From Cepaea nemoralis (taxonomy: Eukaryota; Mollusca; Gastropoda; Stylommatophora; Helicidae): 64,000 nt of DNA. The notes under the pieces were generated by a model. It did no database searches, was not told the origin of the DNA, and worked only from the letters and a program-made list of their open reading frames with translations. The stretch spans positions 152,501 through 216,500 of the forward strand of contig JACEFZ010011456.1 in the NCBI GenBank assembly GCA_014155875.1, given 5' to 3'. Below are positions 31,868 to 43,139 of the stretch, piece by piece. Made by a program: the position numbers and the translations under genes. Each line of letters begins with the position of its first letter. Positions within the stretch are counted from its first letter, which is position 1.

Positions 31868-33205
31868 CTCTCCCCGCCTCCCATCCATGAAAGGTATCAC
31901 CTTTCATGTGAGCTCTTTGTAAATTTAGGGTTAATATTTTAACCCAGTCAGAATCTTCCCATTAGTTGTCATATGCATTGGCATAGGTTTAATTGAAATA
32001 CGTAGGTATTGCAAGTTATATATATATATATTAACTCATGTGGTGTCAAAAGGTAACACCTACCAAGTACAATCCTCTCGATGGATAATCACGTCCGTTG
32101 CAATTATGACCCAGTCAGACCGGTAGCACCAGCATTACATGCAACTACCTCGCAACCAAAATCTAAAAAAAATTCAAATACGTCCAAAAACGTCAGGTTA
32201 GACTGTAAGAAGTCCCAATATGAGACGACTTCAACCTTAGAGTCTTACCCAAATTTGGTAGGGACACCTCATGTTGGTCTACAACTTCGGCAATATCTTC
32301 CATGCCCAGCTGATGTCATCTTGGAGTGTTGACAACCTGGCAACACAAAGGCTATTTTTATACCTTACACATTACCACCTATTTCAATTTACTGCCCTTT
32401 GGTGTAGTATGTGACAACAATTAAATAAAAGGGAAATAATCTAAATATATGTTAAATACAATAAATTACATTTATTAATATATTTCTCAGCGTCATAGCT
32501 TGATGCTTCTTTACAATAGCGAAATAAATGTCGCTACTGTGAACATGTTATCAAGATATGATTCTCAGATTACACTACTACAAAAATCATAATACACAAT
32601 TCGCGTATTTTAAATTTGTGTTTCACAAATATTTTACATGCGTAATTAATTTTTGGGTTTTTTTGTTCATAGTCTGCTACACTTTTGTATAAATTTATAA
32701 CTTTCCGGGAGTACACACGCACAGCTGATGTAAACGAAAGTTCTTCACACACTTGTTCCGCAAGGATGTAACAATACTCGGAATGTCAAGTTGTTATAAC
32801 TAGCTGGTGTGTTCGATGTTTCGTTGGAAACTTCTGGATTACAATGTTCTACAGTGGTTTAACTGTCACAGTTTGTTTCAATCACTCGTTCGTTTCTACG
32901 GATTAAATGTCACTGGATAAGTCCGGTTTACCGGTACCACGGATAACTTAAATTGTTCACTCGAGGTAAGTTATGAACGCATGTGGCACTGTTCTTTGTT
33001 CGTAATATTTACAATTAATACTGTTCACTTTCTACCACATACTACGCACTTATACAACACAATTATCACAATATTTATAAGATACTAGCACTATTTACAC
33101 TGGGATCTGGTCCCTATCACATAATTCACAGCTTCTCTGGAAAAAACTTCATTACTGGCTGTGATGGTCTGAGTGTTCTGACACACTGCACTCAGACATA
33201 AGTGG

Positions 33206-34075
33206 CTACTGGGTATCATCGGGACAACGGGACAAAAGATCGGCTAGTGTATTAAGCTTGCCGGGGATGTGTCTCACTTCAAAGCTGTAGTCTTGGAGCA
33301 AAAGAGACCATCGAGCTATCATGTGGTTAGTCGGCGCACCTGATGTAATGATCGTCAGTGGACTATTGTCGGTTTCCACTATAAAATGCCTCCCAAGGAA
33401 GAATCTGGACAATTTTGTGATAGCAAACACAAGAGCGAGGGCTTCTTTCTGAGGTGTGGACCAACTTCGTTCCCTCGGTTTGAGTTTACGGCTTAGGTAA
33501 TATATAGGATGCAAAATGCCGTCACTTTCCTGTAAAAGTACAGCTGCAATCGCCACGGAGCTCGCATCTGTGCGCAATCTGAAAGGAATATGCAAATTTG
33601 GCACTTTGAGAATGGGATTCTTTGAACTATTCTCGGAAAAATAGGATAATACTTTATCGAATGTAGGTTTTAGGCATTCACTGTTCACAATCTTATTTGG
33701 ATGTTCTTTTTTTAGTATGTTAGTAAAACTTTCAGTCAGTTCAGCAAAATCTGGTATGAACTGTCTGTAGTAATTTAGTAGTCCTAACACACTTCTGACT
33801 TGTTTCTTTGTAGTCGGAAGTGATAGATTTAGAATATTTGACACAATGTTGTCGTCAGTCGTGACAAAGCCGTTAGAGATTTTATAGCCCAAAAAGGAGA
33901 TTTCTTGGTAGGCTATGTCAACTTTGGCAGGTTTAACTGTCAGTCCGTGCTGTCTGATCCGGTCAAATGTCTGCTGTAATGTCGTTATATGGTCTGTCAT
34001 TGTCTTTGTGTGTACACAAATGTCGTCCATGTATGAAATGATATTCGTTATGTCTGTCAGTAATAGTCTGGTCAT
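33206..34075 (-). pseudogene. Element 1: RT C-terminal half and RNase H
   Basis: 289 residues: the RT active site YMDD (about residue 16), FLGYKISNG, the thumb VRSVLGLLNYYRQFIPDF, then RNase H with RTDASSVAIAAVLLQES (Asp), QKEALALVFAI (Glu), FIVETDNSPL (Asp) and NTLADLLSRC (Asp). All four RNase H acidic residues are kept. This is the C-terminal end of Pol, and there is no integrase after it. The preceding frame (34072-35334) overlaps by four bases and is joined through a frameshift. Confidence 0.9.
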
Positions 34076-35334
34076 GCGTACGAATGTTGCTGGGGCATTG
34101 ACAAGCCCAAATGGAAGTTTGCACCATTCGTACAGTCCCCAAGGTGTGGCAAAGGCTGTCTGCTTTGTTCGTCTACCGGTATCTGCCAGTAACCTTTTGT
34201 CATGTCCAGTTTCGCAAAGTACCTAGAGTCTGTCAGTTCAGTCAGTAGTTCTTCACAGTTGGTCATTGGTTCTAAATCCAACTGTGTGATCTTATTTAGT
34301 CTTCTGTAATCTACACAGAGTCTTATTGTGTTGTCCTTTTTCCGCACTATGACTATTGGAGAACAAAAATGTGACTGTGATCGTCTGATGATGTGGTTCT
34401 TTTCTAAGTCTATAATTTCTTGATGTAGTTTTTCTTTGTAATGTATAGGAATGGAGTATGGTCTGCATTTTATTGGTGTGTTGGATGTCAAGGTAATGTG
34501 GTGGTGTACTAAGTCTGTTTGTCCTGGTTGGTTAGAAAAGATGGTATTGTAGTTTTGTATTAATTGTCTGCAACTGTCGGTCTCTGCTTGCGTCAGAAGG
34601 GGGTTTATTTTAATGTCTTGTAAACAATTTGTTGTGCCCAGTGCTGGTGTTGGTATTTCATCGGTCTCCTCGTCGTCTCCATGGTCAGCTGGGGTGGTGC
34701 TGGCTGCTGTCTCATCTTGGTCTTCGTCTCTGTTGTAGTATGGTTTTAGCATGTTGACTTGGAATATTTTATGTTTGTCTTTGACTGCAATTTCATAGTC
34801 AACCATCGAGATCTGTCTTAGTACTTTGAATGGCCCTTGCCATGAGTCCAGTAAATGTCGGTCACTCGGTAGAAGAAGAAGAACGTCCTGTCCAGGTGTC
34901 GGCATTATCGTCCTGTTTCCTCTGTTTGCGTATTGTCTATAGATAGCACCAGATTGTTTAAGTGCTTCCTTGGCTATGATACAAGATCTCATTATTCTTT
35001 CACGCAATGATGTTACATGTTCGTATGATGATATGGGTTTATGTACAGGTGTAGCTTCAGTTAACATGGAGTTGTATATACATAATGGGCCGTGTGGTTT
35101 GGCACCATACACAAGTTCAAATGGTGAGAAACCGGTGCTGGCATGAGGAACTTCGCGATAAGCAAATAATATGGCAGGCAAATAGGTATCCCAGTCTTCA
35201 GGATGTTCTTGTGTGACTTTAGACAGCATATGCTTTAAGTCCCCGTTAATTTTCTCTATAATCCCAGTGGAGTGAGGATGATATGGGCTGTTAAAGCATT
35301 GCTTGACACCTAACATTTTGGTGAAAGCTTGCAT
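34072..35334 (-). pseudogene. Element 1: integrase C-terminal part and RT N-terminal half
   Basis: 420 residues. It begins inside the integrase core (MLGVKQCFNSPYHPHSTGII with the catalytic Glu, then ILFAYREVPHASTGFSPFEL) and has a GPF module (SWQGPFKVL, about residue 166). It then enters RT (HHITLTSNTPIKCRPYSIPI, FCSPIVIVRKKDNTIRLCVD, AKLDMTKGYWQIPVDEQSR). A frameshift after DEQSR scrambles the end. The integrase-then-RT order in one continuous frame is direct evidence for the unusual arrangement. Confidence 0.9.
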
Positions 35335-35387
35335 TGCTGACGTTATAAATTGACTTCCATGATCGGAGAGGATAGTGTCAGGGAACC

Positions 35388-36528
35388 CTACTCTTTAGAA
35401 TATATGGAAGAAAACTCCATCACCTCTTTGGCAGTTATGTTCTTGAGGGGCATAGCTTCTGGCCACCGACTACAGAGATCAATTGTTGTAATTATGTATT
35501 TATTTCCTCTAGATGTAACATGATTTAGAGGACCTATAATGTCAACCGAGATCTTCTCAAAGGGTCTACTGGCTAAATCTGTAACCTGTAATTCAGCCTG
35601 TGGGTGTTTACCCTTTTTCACTAGCTTTTGGCAGATGTCACAGGATCTGCAATATTGTTTTGTGTCATTGCAGAATTTTGGCCAATAAAACTGTGTTAAC
35701 AATCTAGATCTGGTCTTCGAATATGCCATATGCCCTGCGAAAGGTATGTCATGTGCAAGATGTAAGGCCTGTTTACGGTATTCAACTGGCAGTACTGTTT
35801 GCTCCGTGGTGTTGTTGCCTCTGGTATAGTACCTTGTGAGGATGCAATCTTTTAGAGCAAAATGCCATCTTGCATTTTTGGTTAACCTTGGCTTTTGGCC
35901 TATAAGATTAAAATATTTACACAATGATGGATCAGCCTTTTGGGCTTTTATAAAGTTCTCCCTCATGGTTTTAGGAGGAAGTAACACTGGGCTTAGTATT
36001 TGTAGTGCCTCAGTTTGATCAATTTGATCTTGCACTCTAGCAGCAGATCTAGTTACTGCGTTAACATTATCGGTAACATGACATGGTGGTGAATCACTTA
36101 CATCAATGGGTTCATGTGATGATATTACAGAATTGGCTACAGTGCATTCATTCAATGATATCACACTTTCACTAATGCCGTTAGATGGAGATGCTGGTAC
36201 ATCATCATTAATACACTTGGCACTAGATGTTATGGTGTTATGAGGCATATCATTCACCTCAGGTAGGTTACCTACAATAATATCACAACATGGGTTGGAT
36301 AATGCTGCACATTTGACCTTTCCTGTGATGAACGGGGTGTCAATATACGCCCATGCAAGTGGATATTTCTCGATGTTACCCGAGAAAGTTCTGCATGTTA
36401 TGTGCTTGCCTGTATAGTCTGTAGGCAATATGAACCCTCTTTTTACACCAATAAGAGTGCTTCCGCTGTCCCGTAAGACTGTAGCAGATTTGCCATTAAC
36501 ATATCCCTGGTGGATGTTAATCTTGCCT
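35388..36528 (-). pseudogene. Element 1: protease and integrase N-terminal part
   Basis: The frame starts at 36428, but homology begins near 36500 with the aspartic protease site LRDSGSTLIG (DSGS). It continues through a Ser/Asn-rich linker to the integrase zinc-binding region (HLAHDIPFAGH, then CRSCDICQKL) and the first catalytic Asp (SVDIIGPLNH). A one-base loss after EVME and a nearby stop break the core domain at 35390-35400. Confidence 0.85.
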
Positions 36529-37902
36529 TTAGGAGTCTATCACCAAGTTAGCTTCTTCATTGGTGATAGGTATTGAGTGACCGCATGTCAAAAGCCCATC
36601 TTCATGAAATTGATTACCTGTGGTACATTTTTCTAACTTAAATATATCAATAGTCTGTGCTGAGTTCACAGGGTGGTCTTCGACTTGTTCTTCATCTGAG
36701 GAAGAGCTATCGAACATGGCTGCATTAGCTTTCTTGGTTATCTGTTTGCCTAAACAGGACTGGCGCCAGTGGCCATATGCCTTACAGAGGAAGCATTTGG
36801 TTAGGCGTTTATAGCTTCTTCGCTCTTTGTCTTGCTTATTCACGTAGTTTTGCAAGTATTTTAGATATTCTGGGTTTTTATCACACATCTCTGTCTGATT
36901 GTGTGCTAGTTGGCAAAATTTACATTGCTGGTATTTCTCAGTACTAGGCTTAAACGATCTTTGCCTATTGTAGGGCTCTGATCTTGGTTTGTCATATGTA
37001 GCAGCTGCTACAAAACTTAAGCCAGTCAACCCACTGGAAAAACAATGCTTGTTGGCTGTAAAATAGCCAGAACCTCGTTTTTCTATCTGTTCTACACTTT
37101 CACACTGACACTCTAGCAGAAACTTGGAAAATGGAGGTGGAAGAGATGAGATGATTTTATCTCTAAGGATGAGATCTTTTAGTTTATTAAAGTCATTGTT
37201 AATCTTGGCCGCAGACAGCCATTTGCTGAAAATATCCTGTACTACAGAAATGTAGTCAGAGAACGTTTGTGTAGGTTTTGGAGATATCTTACTAAATTGT
37301 TCTCTGTAGCCTGCTTCATCTAACAGGAAATGTGACATAATTTTTGACTTTATGTACTGATAGCCTTTTCTGAGATCTTTAGGGATGGTTTCTATGACTT
37401 TAAGAGGCTCCCCTGATAAACTTTTCATGTATATTATGTTCCATTCAGTTTCTGGGATCTGGTAATGGTCCATTAATGTTTCAAAGTTCTGGGTAAAGGC
37501 TGCTATGCAGTCTCTTGAGGTATAGTTTCTCACGATCCCTTGGTACTTTTTGTACTGGTTTTCTTTCTCCAGTCTTTCTGATTTGCGAGATTCTTTGTCT
37601 ACAGCTGTTTCGGCTTCAAGCTGTTTGATTTTCAGCTGTAGTTCGAGCTCTTCTCGTTTACTTTGAGCTGAGATTTCTGCTTTCTTCACTTCAGCATCTA
37701 TTTCTGCCTTTTTCAGCTCTCTTTCAGCCAACCTTTCATCGCGGTCCCTAGCTTTTTCCTGTGCTAGGAGGTGTTCTGCATATTTTGTTTCACTCCATTT
37801 TGTCAACTCATCACCAGTTAACTTTAACTTTAAACCCATCTCAATGAAATCATTTAAAGTCGACATGATGGAATGTTTAAATGAAAATGAATTCTCACAC
37901 AT
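36529..37902 (-). pseudogene. Element 1: Gag
   Basis: 457 residues. The N-terminal 110 residues are charged and coiled-coil-like. Residues 125-270 are a capsid-like helical region (EPLKVIETIPKDLRKGY, YREQFSKISPKPTQTFSDYI) resembling SCAN domains. Then come CX2C-type clusters, including the zinc knuckle CFLCKAYGHWRQSC, and an acidic stretch. It ends at VIDS because of one extra base (TCCTAA) compared with element 2, where the frame runs straight into protease. Gag and Pol were therefore probably one frame originally. The true start may be the Met before STLNDFIEMG. Confidence 0.85.
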
Positions 37903-38502
37903 GCAATTTTGTTATAAAGTGTTAGTAATTTGAACAATTTATACAATATTTCTGAATTTACAGCGCGTGCCTAAACTTGCATACAAAAGTATATGAAAAA
38001 GGTAATACTTAAGTGCTCTGGAGACACTGGAGAATGGTGAAAACAGGACCAGAGATTGTAGGGTCGTTACTGTTCGGACAAATGACCTCTACGGGTAACA
38101 GTTTCATGTGACACACAAAAACCTGTTTACTTTTGGAGGAAAAAATTTTAGAATCTGTGTTTTTGTGAGGTGTATGCTTGTCAACTAAGTTTTGGTTTAG
38201 GTTTGTATGCTGTCGAGTGTTATTGTTGGTTGTAATGTCGTCTGTTCAACAATTTCCATAAGTTTCTTTCTTTCCCGAACTTTTTTCTTCCACACGCTAC
38301 ACAACTACTTTCACGAAGACACGTTAGCCATGTTTAAACGTTCAACAACTATGATGATACATCGCTTACACACAGATCAAATTTAGTAAGGACGTAGACA
38401 TCATGTTCATAATTTTATGTGGACAAGTTACACACGATCACACACTTGGTTTAACTAATCCAACAAGGACGAACTACCCACGGTTCACTTATGATTTAAC
38501 TT

Positions 38503-38523
38503 AAGGCTGGACGAAAGCCCCCA
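38503..38523 (-). promoter_or_regulatory. Candidate primer-binding site of element 1
   Basis: Ten bases inside the 5' LTR the minus strand reads TGGGGGCTTTCGTCCAGC. It starts with TGG as expected for pairing to a tRNA CCA end and resembles a tRNA-Pro site with two extra bases. Element 2 has TGGTGGCATTCGTCCGGC at the same offset. Confidence 0.45.
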
Positions 38524-38533
38524 CGTTCACACA

Positions 38534-39055
38534 TGTCAGGTTCTCACATTTAAGGATGAATCTGGCTCGCTTCACCTAACATGCGAGACATACACAGTCA
38601 CAGAATGATTTGACTTGACACACGGTAACACTTAAGTTCAACGTTTTATTTACACTTCACATGCAACACAATCTAATTCGGCATGTTGCCAGCACAATGT
38701 GAATACAATAATACACACAGTCAATGAACCAATACACTCACAGACTCAAACCACAGCCGCGCAGTCTTCCATCTTCTCACAAGAGATACTAGCAATCGAC
38801 ATTCAGGCACAGCAATAATACAAGCCTCTCTCAAACCACATCTGTCCAGTCCGAATACCCAAGCCTCGTCTGCCGTTTCTCGCTCTGAGCACTTGCCCTG
38901 TGGGATTGAGTCCAGCGGGAACTGCGTGCGTCACGCTTGCACTTGCTTGACCGCTGACGGTTAGCCTTACTCACCAGCAAACCTGTAGATAGGTAACTGG
39001 TATTTGCCTGGCGCTCGTAACGACGCCGCGGCACAACTATGGGGGGATTATGACA
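38534..39055 (-). repeat. 5' LTR of element 1
   Basis: 522 bases, nearly identical to 31349-31867 with a few small indels (for example 'cctaacatgcg' against 'cctaacatatgcg'). It contains the promoter for the minus-strand transcript; no clear TATA box is assigned. AATAAA complement at 38645-38650. Confidence 0.93.
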
Positions 39056-39204
39056 ACCACATCACCCATCGAGTGCCGATTGGTCTGTTAAAATAAGGGA
39101 CTAGCATCACATACCCAGTTGTCTAATGATGTAGACAAAGATCCTTTACTTTGTGCTATCTGTTCCGCTGGATTTGTTTGATTATTCTATATCTGCACCA
39201 GGTC

Positions 39205-39299
39205 CTCCATAACTGACCTCATCTCTTACTGGAGTGGCAGTTTGTGTATTTGCCAAACATCTGAGGGATGATACAGCAGCATTTGCTGTGTTAAGTAAT
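39205..39299 (+). pseudogene. Duplicated, broken copy of exon 3 (left part)
   Basis: The sequence 'tgccaaacatctgagggatgatacagcagcatttgctgtgttaagtaatga' repeats exon 3 (42200-42251) almost exactly, and the homology extends into the end of the preceding intron ('ataactgac.tc...cttac'). The acceptor is destroyed ('ttactgg' in place of 'ttacagg'), and the first codons of the XPG-I motif are altered. The copy continues after the LINE at 41066. Confidence 0.85.
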
Positions 39300-39313
39300 G
39301 ACACTGACTTCTG

Positions 39314-41065
39314 TAGATACATTTGTTGCATGGGCAAATAGATGGTGTGTCAGCATAAACACTGACAAGTGCAGCACCACCCTATTTACCCTCTCTCCAA
39401 AACAAAAGGCAGGGATCATCCAGATAAATAGAACACCCCTAAGAGAAGATAAAGAACCAACATACCTTGGAGTAACATTTGATGGCAGGCTGACATGGAG
39501 AAAGCATATCAAAGCAGTAGCAAAAGCCAGAAGGAAAATAGCAATCCTGAGAAAGCTAAGTGGAACCACATGGGGAGCCAGTGGGAAAATACTTAGCAAA
39601 GTTTATCAACAGAGCATACGACCACACCTGGAATACGGATCAACTGTGTGGTGTTAGGCATCAAAAACCACACTACAAGAGCTGGACAAGGTGCAAAATC
39701 AAGCACTTAGTCACCACAGGAGGGATGAGATCAACCCCTATAGTGGAAATGGAGAAGATGGGGAGGACACGTGCACTGAGAGAGCACAGAGATACGAAAA
39801 TGCTAATACAAGCAGAAAAGTTCCTCAGCTTGCCAGGCCACCCTATGAAGAACAGATTTGAAAACTTAGCTATGGGGCGGTTGAAAAGAAGTAGTTTTAT
39901 CCACTAGGCCAAACGACTCTGCAGAGAAACCACCTATCTGCCCACAGTTTGTATCCCCCTAACAACTATTCCAGAGCGAACTCCATGGAAAGGTGAACAT
40001 AGACTATCATTACAAATCCAGACAAAAGTGAGAGGAATATTTGACAAGGAAGAACAGACAGTGAGACCCGGGAAGGTTAACCCGGTCAACAAATGCCCGC
40101 AGAAGTGTTGGATGTGTCGGCCTAACGGCGCAAGAATGCAGCTCTGCTGTAAACAGGCACAACGCAGTCACATCCGGAAAAAAAATCCGGATGAACGCAG
40201 CAGAAGAAGAAGAACAGTGAGAAGCGCAGAACAGCCACTCTCAGCTTCCTTGATGAAGAATACCCACAGGACCTCTGGATCCGAGTCTACACAGATGGGT
40301 CAGCACAAAATGCTGTTAGAAATGGAGGAGCGTGAGTGTACATAGAATACCCAAATAATACTAGAGACACAGCAAGAGTACTGCCATAACTATGATGCTG
40401 AAATTGAGGCAATCAAGTTAGCAACAGAGAAATTACTAAATACCAGCAATGGTACACAACCTGTGGTGCTATTGACAGATGCAAAATCAGTACTCGAGGC
40501 GCTCCTGTCTGGGAAATTGCCAGTACTAAGGACACTACTTTCTGAACTTAGCAGTCAGCATAAGGTCACCATACAGTGGATACCATCCCACTGTGGAGTA
40601 ACCGGAAACGACAGAGCTGATCAATTGGCTAAGGAAGGAGCTAAAGAAGAACAGCCTGATGTGCCCGTTACATACCACCAAAAGAAAAGAATGATCAAAT
40701 CAGTCAGAAAGCCACCAAAACCTGCTCAAGATGACTACCATGTTATGGACAGACCAGAACAAGTCATCATTCTGCGCCTCAGAACAGGACACAATAGATT
40801 ACGCAACCACATGTATACAAAATTCAAGATTGGTGAAACAGCCATGTGCACATGTGGATTGGCCTCGCAGACAGCAGAGCACATACTCCAAGACTGCCCA
40901 AAATATAACATATCTAGGCAAACTTTCTGGCCTAGAGAGACGACAGTGGAAGATAAACTCTATGGACCGCTGTGTGAATTAAAAAAGACAGTTAAATTCA
41001 TACAAGAGACAATATTGCAGTTATAGACATATTTCAAATGAACGAAAGAAGAAGAAGAAGAAAAA
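39314..41065 (+). mobile_element. RNase H-bearing LINE, 5' truncated, with 14-bp target duplication
   Basis: It is flanked by the direct repeat gacactgacttctg (39300-39313 and 41066-41079) and ends in 'gaagaagaagaagaaaaa'. It encodes the RT thumb region (YLGVTFDGRLTWRKHIKAVA), then a linker, then RNase H (YTDGSA near 40290, AEIEAI, LLTDAKSVLEAL, WIPSHCGVTGNDRADQLAKE) and a C-terminal Cys motif (CTCGLASQTAEHILQDC). The best frame, 40463-41026, is 187 residues. A stop at 39655 and other lesions inactivate it. A 147-base family X fragment is nested at 40067. Confidence 0.92.
40067..40213 (+). mobile_element. Family X 3' fragment nested in the LINE
   Basis: It runs from 'cccgggaaggttaacccggtcaac' to 'gaacgcagcagaagaagaag' and matches 5560-5700 in reverse. 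It is flanked by acagtgaga at 40058-40066 and 40214-40222, a target duplication showing that short family X 3' pieces insert as retroelements do. Confidence 0.8.
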
Positions 41066-41112
41066 GACACTGACTTCTGCATCTTTTTAAACTGTTTGAT
41101 GATGCTTGCGGG
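41066..41112 (+). pseudogene. Duplicated, broken copy of exon 3 (right part)
   Basis: The stretch 'gacactgacttctgcatctttttaaactgtttgatgatgc' resumes the exon 3 copy exactly where the LINE target duplication ends. It corresponds to TDFCIFENCVLM but contains a stop (TTTTTAA). Homology fades after about 41110. Confidence 0.82.
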
Positions 41113-41289
41113 AATCCTTGTTTCTTTTCATCCGCTTAGTTATATGCTTAAATTCAGTAGGTAATCTTGTTCAATCTGAGGTTGGATATATAGTTAGTCG
41201 ACAGATCATCCTCGTTGCACATCAAACCATTCAGTCCATAAGTGCTCAGATCCCCTCCTCAGTAACTCCTGCAGCATGTAGCGGCTCAT

Positions 41290-42060
41290 TACACCAATTC
41301 TGTGTTGGTTTATTAATCTTCTTTGGCTTCCTGCATAGTGTTCTTGCTTGGCCACACCTCTTTTAACTTGCAGCCTGACCATGGATGTAGATTCACATGA
41401 CTTGGTTCTCGCAAATAACTTACTTCTCTTAGAGCATTCAGTATATCAGCCTGGTTCATGGCTTGTCTGCCCTCCACAGCAGCCTTACTTGCAAGCCTGT
41501 CAGCCTGCTCATTTCCTTGGCACCCACATGCCCTGGCACGAAAATGAAACTAATCTTTGCCAACTGTGACTGCTCCAGAGACACCAACCACTGTCTTTTG
41601 GCCCACCCCATCACTATCTTTCTGAGCATACTCATTGAATACTAAGGAAACTTACCCCAGGTGAAGGTCTGCGTCTCGAGCCATGTTATAGCTTTACTTA
41701 CTGTTATGACTTCCATAGTCAGGCTACTTGTGGTCAAGGCAAAAGCACCAGAATCTTCCTTTACAATTCTCCCTCCAGCTTGAGCCGTAAAGGTCCATGG
41801 ACTTCTCACGCGTCGAATGACCGACCCATCTGTGTAAATGGCAGCATGACCCTATAAAGAATTCTCGAAGATCAAAGCCTGCACTTTCGCCTCCACAGCA
41901 GCTGGATTTTCTTGTCTGCATTTTCTGTCTAGTTGGATGCAGACTTAAAAGGATATACAGAACTCTGCTGGTCAGATACATAAAACGATAGCAAGCGCAG
42001 TGTGGGTGCATGTGTACCTACTTTGTTTTATCTGGGCGCCGCCATAATCTTCATTTCTCC
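41290..42060 (-). mobile_element. RNase H-bearing LINE (I group) fragment
   Basis: The minus-strand remnant has 'YTDGSV' (about 41828), a MEVI.VSKAI.WLE block near 41700, FIFVPGHVGAKEM (about 41545) and REPSHVNLHP (about 41410). It matches copies at 13650-15300 and 15900-18058. It lies in intron 2 between the broken exon copy and exon 3. Confidence 0.7.
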
Positions 42061-42180
42061 TACTGTCCTGCAACCTCCAGCAGGCTGGCAGCTCAATGAT
42101 ATCTGATCGAGTCCAGCCCGACGACTGGAACTTGTTGCAGCACGAGTTCAAAATATAACTGACATCTTTATCACTTACAG

Positions 42181-42410
42181 GAGAGGCAGATCATATCATT
42201 GCCAAACATCTGAGGGATGATGCAGCAGCATTTGCTGTGTTAAGTAATGACACCGACTTCTGCATCTTTGAAAACTGTGTGCTGATGCCCTTTGACTACT
42301 TCGATCTGAACAATGAACTGGGCCTTGGGTTGAAGTCATGGAGTGTCAATCAGCCGGAGCATCTGAAGTGTGGGATTATACACACTGAGCGTGTGATGAA
42401 TCTACTTGGT
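42181..42410 (+). CDS. Asteroid/FAM120-like XPG-fold protein, exon 3 (XPG-I domain)
   Basis: It encodes GEADHIIAKHLRDDAAAFAV, then LSNDTDFCIF and a tail ending RVMNLLG (residues 173-249). GEAD..IA and SNDTDF are the XPG-I acidic motifs equivalent to FEN1 E158/E160 and D179/D181. The acceptor is 'atcacttacag' and the donor 'ggt|gtgagt'. The incoming phase 1 completes a Gly codon from exon 2. A broken duplicate of this exon lies about 3 kb upstream. Confidence 0.9.
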
Positions 42411-42489
42411 GTGAGTATCTTCTGTAGTTGGTATGAAAATATATTCAGAAATGTAATGATATGAAAAGAATCATCATTGGGGAACATAA

Positions 42490-43060
42490 CATAAACAACA
42501 ATAGATGTGCGGATGATACAGTATTGATTGCACTGTTTATCAGCGTCATGCTAGGAAATTAAACCACTTCCACACAGTCTGCCTTGAAGATTAAATGGCA
42601 AGACAAGATCCCAGACACTGAAGTTCTAGAAAGAGTGTCCATGCCCGGTATCCACACTCTACTAATGAAGAATCAGATTCGCTGGGCTGGTCACTTGACT
42701 CACATGCCAGATCACAGGCTCCCTAAACGAATTTTTTTACGGCGAGCCGCATCGTGGTAAATGCTCCCAAGGCGGCCAGAGAAAACGCTTTAAAGACACT
42801 GAAGATTTCGCTAAAAGCTTTTGGAATTCATCGTGACACTTGTGAGACTGTTGCCAAAGACCAAAATTCATGGCGTACATCATTACACAAGGTTTTGTCA
42901 CTTGTGAAGCAAACAGGACTGTAATAGCTGCAAAAAAAAGGCTGGACAGAAAAACCAGTGCAGGAGATCCTCCTCCTGGAACGTCAAGCATTCTTTGCCT
43001 ACATTGTCAAAGAACATTTCGAGCCAAAATAGGCCTTATCAGCCATCTTTAGAACTCATG
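42490..43060 (+). mobile_element. LINE fragment, RT palm joined to the Cys/His C-terminus
   Basis: It contains CADDTVLIA (YADD-type box, about 42510), then after a deletion 'KIPDTEVLERVSMPGIHTLL' (42605), HLTHMPDHRLPKRIF, 'SWRTSLHKV' and finally CLHCQRTFRAKIGLISHL (42997-43050). The same C-terminal Cys/His end occurs at 7840-7895. Frameshifts are present. Confidence 0.75.
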
Positions 43061-43139
43061 GCTCCATAATTTCAACCCCACTGGATGAAATGAATGGTCA
43101 TCATCATTCTTGATGGACAAACAACACAGTCAGCAGTAC

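Larger units (their letters stand above)
31349..39055 (-). mobile_element. LTR retrotransposon 1, Ty3/gypsy lineage with Gmr1-like pol order
   Basis: A full-length 7.7-kb element lies on the minus strand in intron 2 with two LTRs (31349-31867 and 38534-39055), TG...CA ends and a perfect 5-bp target duplication 'accac' (31344-31348 and 39056-39060). Reading the minus strand, the order is gag, protease, integrase, RT, RNase H. No env-like frame is seen in the 1.3 kb between RNase H and the 3' LTR. The LTRs are nearly identical, so insertion was fairly recent, but the coding region has frameshifts. It inserted into a family F repeat whose two halves remain on either side. Confidence 0.93.

Noticed and set aside
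32081..32332. Possible env or accessory gene between RNase H and the 3' LTR of element 1
   Set aside because: The frame is on the opposite strand, short, and not kept in element 2; no signal peptide or membrane segment is seen on the element's own strand.
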